DNA of 47,729 bases from Dehalococcoidia bacterium (lineage in GTDB: Bacteria > Chloroflexota > Dehalococcoidia > Lucifugimonadales > UBA1123), in the NCBI GenBank assembly GCA_009838465.1, contig VXRN01000006.1:1-47729 (forward strand), in the 5' to 3' direction. Position numbers and translations under genes: made by a program. Positions 43,167-47,729 of this stretch are shown here, in pieces (position 1 is the stretch's first letter; every line of letters begins with the position of its first letter). The notes beneath the pieces are model-generated. The model did no database searches. It saw nothing but the letters and a program-made list of their open reading frames with translations, and was not told where the DNA came from.

Positions 43167-43832
43167 ATGAACACGTTCAGCACAGTAGAAGAATTGATCC
43201 AGATACTAGACGAGAATCCTGAGTTGTTGGAAGCCCTGCGTTCGCGCATCCTCACCCAGGAGCTTCTGAACCTGCCCCAGGCTCACGCCGAGTTCGTAGC
43301 GGAGATGCGCGGCTTCGTAGCAGAAATGCGTGAGTTCGTGGCCGCCACTAATAGGAACTTCCAAAGACTCAGCAACGACTTCGGAAACTTCAGAGGTGCA
43401 TACGCCGAGACGGCCGTCGAGAAGAACTCAATCGTCATCGTCATGGACCTCAGCGAGGCCGTGGGCCTGGGTCTCGATGAATTGACTGCCCGAAATCTCG
43501 AGCAGAAGGACCTGGCGGCAATGGTTCGCCACTCGGGTGACACCTCAGACCTCAGCAGAGGTGAACTGCGGAGCTTCTACCAGTCCGATCTCGTTATCGA
43601 AGCAAACGACGCAAGCGGCGAAACCCACTACATAGTCATAGAAGCGTCCTACACATGTAACGGTCGAGACACCACCAGGGCACTATCCCACGCGCGCCTG
43701 CTCAAAAGGTTCACAGGCCGCCCTACGCATCCAGTCGTCGCCGGCGTCCGCAGAGACATCGGGATACAGCCGGATATAGACGATGGGAAAGTGTTCTGGC
43801 ACCAGATAGATGAGGACCAGCTGAAGCCTTAG
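43167..43832 (+). CDS. Nuclease-fold (PD-(D/E)XK-like) family protein with N-terminal coiled coil
   Basis: A 221-aa protein of a family common in Chloroflexota and cyanobacteria. The N-terminus is acidic/helical (PELLEALRSRILTQELLNLP), then two near-repeats FVAEMRGFVAEMREFVAATNRNF predict a coiled coil. The C-terminal half has a restriction-endonuclease-like core, SDLVIEANDASGETHYIVIEAS, where the usual E-x-K is E-A-S, so nuclease activity is doubtful. A GGGGA site lies 8 nt before ATG 43167; a GTG at 43152 is the other start. It is preceded by the CACCTGT element. Confidence 0.7.
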   Translation: MNTFSTVEELIQILDENPELLEALRSRILTQELLNLPQAHAEFVAEMRGFVAEMREFVAATNRNFQRLSNDFGNFRGAYAETAVEKNSIVIVMDLSEAVGLGLDELTARNLEQKDLAAMVRHSGDTSDLSRGELRSFYQSDLVIEANDASGETHYIVIEASYTCNGRDTTRALSHARLLKRFTGRPTHPVVAGVRRDIGIQPDIDDGKVFWHQIDEDQLKP

Positions 43833-43834
43833 CT

Positions 43835-43859
43835 AGTGTTCGCCTTCTCGCGGAACACT
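43835..43859. terminator. Hairpin between convergent genes
   Basis: AGTGTTC..GAACACT, a 7-bp stem, fills the gap between convergent stops at 43832 and 43865. No T-tract is present, so it would be a weak bidirectional terminator. Confidence 0.5.
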
Positions 43860-43864
43860 GGAAG

Positions 43865-44680
43865 TCAGCCCTCGTCCTCCGGGTAAATTACAACTTCATC
43901 CGGACCGGCAACCACCCGTTCAAGTTGCGCTTTACACGTTTCAGGATCCATATTCGCCTTGGCCGTCAGCACCCACTTGCCGCCACCGTGGTACGCATGA
44001 ACATCCATCAGACCATACATTGTGAAATACCATTCGTCCTCGTTCCTCACCACCTCTGGTTGTGTCGGCGGCAAGTGAAGGTGGTCATAACTCAGGAACG
44101 GATGATTCATTAGAACCGGGTCCCAGGCCGTTGCAGTTGGTGTTGGAATAGGATTATGCGCGTCATCGAGTAGCCAACGATGAATGTCCACAAAGTAGCC
44201 CACCTCGATTCGAAATGTCCCTCTATCCGTAACCACAGTTCGAGTCGTGTGTTTATCTACAATTTCGGCCAGAGGAGCCATAAGGTCTTCAGGAATGCCT
44301 GTGCCCGGATAGTAACATTTCAGTTCGATTGCGGTCACGGTTGGATCAGGGGGAACTGGTGGAGACGCAAATCTGATTATGGGTGAGGGTGTAGTAGTTG
44401 GAATGGGAATAGGCGTGGATGTGGGCTTGAACTCAACCGGCATAGGAGTGAGTACATGCGTGGGACTGAGGGTAGGCATAGGACTAGGTTTCGCTCGAGG
44501 CGTCGCCGTCGGAGCGGGGGCCGGACCGCCGGGCATTCCCGAACAGGCCAGCAATAAGACAACCGCAGTTACTGCGAAGACATACCCAGGAACAGACACA
44601 AAGTTGAAATACCTCCCTTTCAAGTTTAGGGGTATTCGGGCCTCACAGCCAGCCCAATTTCCACGCCGACCCGAAGCCAT
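43865..44680 (-). CDS. Putative lipoprotein, unknown function
   Basis: A 271-aa predicted lipoprotein. A hydrophobic signal region ends in the lipobox LLLACSG. A low-complexity linker of Pro and Thr with PTATPRAKPSPMPT-like repeats follows, and then a 150-residue globular part with no recognised fold. The start is unsure. ATG 44680 lies within the target duplication of the MITE-like element. A GTG at 44599, with GGGAGG 12 nt before it, gives a neat short signal peptide. The Thr/Pro linker suggests display on the outer face of the membrane. Confidence 0.7.
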   Translation of the reverse strand: MASGRRGNWAGCEARIPLNLKGRYFNFVSVPGYVFAVTAVVLLLACSGMPGGPAPAPTATPRAKPSPMPTLSPTHVLTPMPVEFKPTSTPIPIPTTTPSPIIRFASPPVPPDPTVTAIELKCYYPGTGIPEDLMAPLAEIVDKHTTRTVVTDRGTFRIEVGYFVDIHRWLLDDAHNPIPTPTATAWDPVLMNHPFLSYDHLHLPPTQPEVVRNEDEWYFTMYGLMDVHAYHGGGKWVLTAKANMDPETCKAQLERVVAGPDEVVIYPEDEG

Positions 44681-44686
44681 GCGATA

Positions 44687-44818
44687 GAGACCTTTGTACA
44701 ACCACCGTCGTTCCCGTGAAAACGGGAACCCAGGGGCGGGGACGGGGTGTGTCCAGCTTGGAATTGCCGACTCCCCGCACCCACTAGGACTACCATATCC
44801 GAGTTTCGCAAAGGTCTC
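44687..44818. mobile_element. MITE-like element, copy B, with 8-bp target duplication
   Basis: A 132-bp element with inverted ends GAGACCTTTG and CAAAGGTCTC. It is flanked on both sides by ATGCGATA (44679-44686 and 44819-44826), the mark of a transposed insertion. It shares its interior with copy A at 28448-28578. It encodes no protein, and no transposase with matching ends is in the window. It sits at the 5' end of the lipoprotein gene. Confidence 0.85.
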
Positions 44819-44899
44819 ATGCGATAGACCTTTCTTCCCAAGTGCGATAGCATGGAATCAATCTCTCAGAGTCATAACACATGAACCTTGGATGCCGCT

Positions 44900-45589
44900 A
44901 TGTCTTTTCAGAAAGTCAGCGTGTTTGCGACTGCTCTGCTCGCTCTGGCTGTAATAGTCATGGCGGTCGTCATGTACGTCCAATTGTCCGAAATCAGGGA
45001 ACTGCGCGAGGACATAGCCTCCTTGCAACAAGCAGCGGAAGCAGACAATCAGGGCCTCCTTGAGGAACTCGCCTCCCTTCGGACTGAAATGGCAGAACTG
45101 GACTCAAGCGAGGATCTGACCGCCATCCAGAAATCAATCTCCAGGCTGAGGCTGCAATCGCTGGGCGTCTGGGTGGACGACGAGCCACTTGTCAGCCTGC
45201 AAATGCCGCAAATCGCCCGGCCCGGGCTATCAGTCTCCAATATGCCGTCACTCCAACCCGGAGCCGAATGGTGGTGGGAGCAGTACCCGGACACCGTTCG
45301 CACCATCACGCGGAGCGACTACGGCTCCGAGTGGCCCTTCGAAACCGACGAGGCCCTCCTGGGGTGCCATGGGGGCGATGTCCTCGCGGTCGTTGAACTC
45401 ATGGGGGAAGGCAACGTCAGCTTTATGGCCGACCTCATGGTTAACTCGGCTTCCCCAGGCCTGCACGACTTCATGACAGATATGTCATTGGTCTCGATAT
45501 TCGACCCCGCATCGCCTGAACTTGACACAGCGAGACAGCGGATGATCGAAGAGGCGCAGGGCCTTTGCCACGGCAAGGTTGTCCGTTAG
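44900..45589 (+). CDS. Membrane-anchored coiled-coil protein, unknown function
   Basis: A 229-aa protein with one N-terminal transmembrane segment (about residues 8-27, FATALLALAVIVMAVVMYV). A predicted coiled coil follows (about 30-85, heptad Leu/Ala/Glu pattern including LREDIASLQQAAEADN). A C-terminal domain of about 140 residues has two Cys (GCHGG and GLCHG) and no recognised fold. ATG 44900 is preferred; a TTG at 44888 is in frame. Its stop overlaps the convergent propeller gene's stop by 4 bp. Confidence 0.7.
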   Translation: MSFQKVSVFATALLALAVIVMAVVMYVQLSEIRELREDIASLQQAAEADNQGLLEELASLRTEMAELDSSEDLTAIQKSISRLRLQSLGVWVDDEPLVSLQMPQIARPGLSVSNMPSLQPGAEWWWEQYPDTVRTITRSDYGSEWPFETDEALLGCHGGDVLAVVELMGEGNVSFMADLMVNSASPGLHDFMTDMSLVSIFDPASPELDTARQRMIEEAQGLCHGKVVR

Positions 45590-46740
45590 ACTGCATCCCG
45601 GCCCCAGCACCCTATGAAGCCTCCCGCCAAATCACGGGGAGCCTCCTTACCGTCGGCATCGAGTAGCATTACCCTATTCGACTCACCCATGGGCAACTCG
45701 GACCGTATCAGTTGGTAGCCTGGCTGCCCGCACACCAGAAGCGCACTGCTGTCCGGCGACCAGACGGGATGCGACTGCGCGTACTGGTCGAAGAACATGA
45801 AGTGGATAAGCTGCTCCTGGCTCGGAGTAAAGTCTGAGAGATAGGTCAACTCTCCGCTCTCCACTTCCACCACACCAAAGCGCAGCGAGCCCTCCGCGCC
45901 ATCCGACTGAGTGACATACGCCGCCTTCGACCCGTCAGGCGACCAGTAGAAGGCGAGCGCGGGGTCGTCCGATAGCTGAACTTCCTCCCGCGTCTCGTAG
46001 TCCACCAGCCACAGCCCGGAATAGAAACCTGTGTTGCGGATAGTCTCCTTCACCATGCCAAGTTGCGCGTATCCCGGACGCCAGGCCACCGCCGCTAAGC
46101 CATAGAACTCGGTCAGCATCCTCGCCGAACTGTCCTTCAGGTTTATCACGACCAGCCGCTGCTTCCCATGCTCCCCGTCCAGGAAGAAGGCGATGCCGTC
46201 CCCCTCGCGCCCCCAGGATGGCGACATGTACTGGGTGCCACGTCCCGGAAACTGCTGTGGCAGAGCCTCCTCCGAAACGTCTATCAGGTAGTGCTGCAAG
46301 AACGAGTGAGTATAAATCTGGGACGAGTCCGGCGACCAGGTGAAGTACATCGGCCCTCCGTCCTGCGCCACGCGAGGGGAATTTCGGCTGTCCCCGTCCC
46401 AGACAAACAGTGACAGTCCGCTGATAGTCTGCGCGACGAACGCCAGCCTGGAGCCGTCCGGCGCCCACGAGCAATAGTGGGGCGTGGCCCTGGCGATCTC
46501 ACCGGTGCCGACCTCGTTGGAATAGATGAGTCCTGGCCCGGGATTGTCATATCCCGTGATATAGACCCCCAGCGTCTCGTCGCCGGAATATCCCGAAAAC
46601 GCCACCCTTTCTCCGTCCAGCGACCACACCGGCCAGTTACAGCGCAGGCCCGGCACGCTCAGCGCCAAGTCCTCGTCGCCAGGACTCAGCGTATCGTGGA
46701 CGCGCAGAACCCGGTCGTGGCCTACATACGCAACCCTCAT
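45586..46740 (-). CDS. TolB/WD40-like beta-propeller protein
   Basis: A 384-aa predicted beta-propeller made of PD40/TolB-type blades. Repeated motifs such as PVWSLDGERVAF, CSWAPDGSRLAF, FTWSPDSSQIY, FYWSPDGSKAAY and HPVWSPDSSALLV mark at least five blades. No signal peptide is seen at the annotated start, so it is probably cytoplasmic. The ATG overlaps the exonuclease gene's stop by 4 bp (ATGA). Its role and ligand are unknown. Confidence 0.83.
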   Translation of the reverse strand: MRVAYVGHDRVLRVHDTLSPGDEDLALSVPGLRCNWPVWSLDGERVAFSGYSGDETLGVYITGYDNPGPGLIYSNEVGTGEIARATPHYCSWAPDGSRLAFVAQTISGLSLFVWDGDSRNSPRVAQDGGPMYFTWSPDSSQIYTHSFLQHYLIDVSEEALPQQFPGRGTQYMSPSWGREGDGIAFFLDGEHGKQRLVVINLKDSSARMLTEFYGLAAVAWRPGYAQLGMVKETIRNTGFYSGLWLVDYETREEVQLSDDPALAFYWSPDGSKAAYVTQSDGAEGSLRFGVVEVESGELTYLSDFTPSQEQLIHFMFFDQYAQSHPVWSPDSSALLVCGQPGYQLIRSELPMGESNRVMLLDADGKEAPRDLAGGFIGCWGRDAV

Positions 46741-47579
46741 CGCCCGAACCTCGGTGCGCTGAGCGAACGTATCACGTCCAGGTCGTATGGCAAGTCCGTA
46801 TCGGGATAAGTCCAGGAGTCGAGACTCCCATTCGGCGCGCCGATGCTGTCCGCGATTCTACGATAGGCTATCTCCGCCAGCTTCGGCAGCGAGAGCACGT
46901 CCTCTGCGTTGTAGCGGATGAGCGTATCGAGCGCGCCCTGGTTGCCGCGCGCCCACATACGCCACATTCTTACGGCATCATACCCATTCAGCGCAGACAG
47001 CTCGGATGGGCGACCGACTCCCATCCGATTTTCTATGGACTTCAGGCCGCCTTTCAGCCCCAGCCGTCCAAGGACGAACCTGAGATCAATATGCGCCTTG
47101 TGCCTGAACACCGCGCCGAAGTGATGCTCTATGAACGGCAGGTCGAAGGACGCGCCGTTGTAGGTGACGATGAGGTCGTACTTCTCCAGCGCCTCGCGCA
47201 GGTCGGACAGGTTTTGATGATAGACGAACGGGTGGTATCCGTCGGTATCGAGTATGCCGACCAGCGTGATGATGGAGGACTGCGGAGACAGCCCGGTCGT
47301 CTCGATGTCAAGGAAGGCAGCTGTGGCTCGGAAGTCGGCGTACATCCGCCATGACTCCCTGCGTGGCATATTCTCGGCGAAGTAGCGGACGTCCATGTCT
47401 TCAAGGCGTTCTGAGCACCTTTCCAAAATGGGGCGCGCAACGGTCTGCGCGGACCGCGCCCTGCCGGGCAGACTGCGAGTATCCAGAAAGTCGCGCCAGG
47501 TGTGGATGCCGGAGTCCCATAGCTCACGCTCGGTCACTGAGCCTATTCCGGGAATGTGTATGAAGGTGTTGTTGAGCAA
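46737..47579 (-). CDS. YprB-like 3'-5' exonuclease (RNase H-like fold)
   Basis: A DEDD-type RNase H-like exonuclease resembling YprB. Catalytic motifs are FLDIETTGL (Exo I), VTYNGASFDLPFIEHHF (Exo II) and YNAEDVLSL (Exo III). Before the fold lies a helical region with HIPGIGSVTERELWDSG. TTG 47579 gives a start just before this region. The open frame runs to 47711, but that upstream DNA is a dispersed repeat, so I exclude it; the true start remains uncertain. It is coupled to the propeller gene by ATGA. Confidence 0.8.
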   Translation of the reverse strand: MLNNTFIHIPGIGSVTERELWDSGIHTWRDFLDTRSLPGRARSAQTVARPILERCSERLEDMDVRYFAENMPRRESWRMYADFRATAAFLDIETTGLSPQSSIITLVGILDTDGYHPFVYHQNLSDLREALEKYDLIVTYNGASFDLPFIEHHFGAVFRHKAHIDLRFVLGRLGLKGGLKSIENRMGVGRPSELSALNGYDAVRMWRMWARGNQGALDTLIRYNAEDVLSLPKLAEIAYRRIADSIGAPNGSLDSWTYPDTDLPYDLDVIRSLSAPRFGR

Positions 47580-47639
47580 GGCGTAAAGCAGTCCGCGTAC
47601 AGGATGCCCCGATTCTACATTAAATAGGGGGAAGTGGAT

Positions 47640-47712
47640 TGCCGTTTTCAGGGGAATGACTGAATTGCGGTTCACCCTCTCCCTGAGGGCTGACAGGGGT
47701 AGGTAAAGCATA
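47640..47712. repeat. Dispersed repeats at the window end
   Basis: A degenerate TTGCCGTTTTCAGGGGAATG palindrome is followed by CACCCTCTCCCTGAGGG and CAGGGGTAGGTAAAGC, members of the two repeat families seen elsewhere. Reading frames into it are not considered coding. Confidence 0.65.
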
Positions 47713-47729
47713 AAACTTGTATGAGAACT

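Noticed and set aside
46737..47711. The long N-terminus of the YprB-like exonuclease to 47711
   Set aside because: Its first codons lie in dispersed repeats found between genes elsewhere, so they are unlikely to be coding.

Overview
The window looks like a bacterial chromosome segment, probably from a Chloroflexota lineage of the Dehalococcoidia/SAR202 type. This is an inference from several traits: moderately high GC, frequent TTG/GTG starts, an expansion of SDR, MaoC, Rieske and flavin-oxidoreductase genes, many short dispersed palindromes between genes, and ribosomal proteins with unusual low-complexity tails. No 16S gene is present, so the placement is tentative. The multi-domain polyketide synthase resembles those of sponge-associated bacteria, but that cannot be verified here.

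Layout. 1-6.0 kb, leftward: tRNA-Pro(CGG); an SDR; a small ArsC/Spx-like protein whose first redox cysteine codon is an in-frame TGA followed by a SECIS-like hairpin (a probable selenoprotein that ordinary gene calling truncates); homoserine dehydrogenase; an exported parvulin-type chaperone; and rpsF-ssb-rpsR. 6.1-8.7 kb, rightward: a DUF1232 membrane protein, a YchF-like GTPase and a DadA-type flavin oxidoreductase. 8.9-25.1 kb, leftward: a nine-gene run of type I PKS, discrete ACP, Sfp-type phosphopantetheinyl transferase, alpha/beta hydrolase, Rieske oxygenase alpha, beta, second alpha, and RidA. This is the main candidate biosynthetic system.

25.6-28.3 kb: an OsmC-rhodanese pair and a MetE-like methyltransferase. 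29.0-34.3 kb, rightward: nusA-ylxR-infB-rbfA-truB, without rimP. 34.4-36.0 kb: a PHP protein and two MaoC-like hotdog proteins. 36.2-42.5 kb: an SDR, alpha/beta hydrolase, gatA and gatC, an unknown basic protein, CinA/PncC, and two paralogous SDRs. 43.2-47.6 kb: a nuclease-fold protein of a widespread family, a lipoprotein, a membrane-anchored coiled-coil protein, a TolB-like propeller and a YprB-like 3'-5' exonuclease.

How the genes may work together. The PKS has a fully reducing module with a C-methyltransferase and a malonyl-type AT. It then carries a second KS followed by a shrunken AT that lacks its catalytic Ser and His, and the protein ends there with no carrier domain. The next gene is a free-standing ACP and the next, translationally coupled to it, is the enzyme class that arms ACPs. 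I infer a methyl-branched, highly reduced acyl chain that passes to the discrete ACP, is released by the hydrolase, and is oxidised by the Rieske enzymes.

Other structure includes a 132-bp MITE-like element with terminal inverted repeats and an 8-bp target duplication, a duplicated non-coding element of phased CACCTGT sites arranged as a multi-tier palindrome, and several families of dispersed palindromes, one of which encodes the end of the PPTase.
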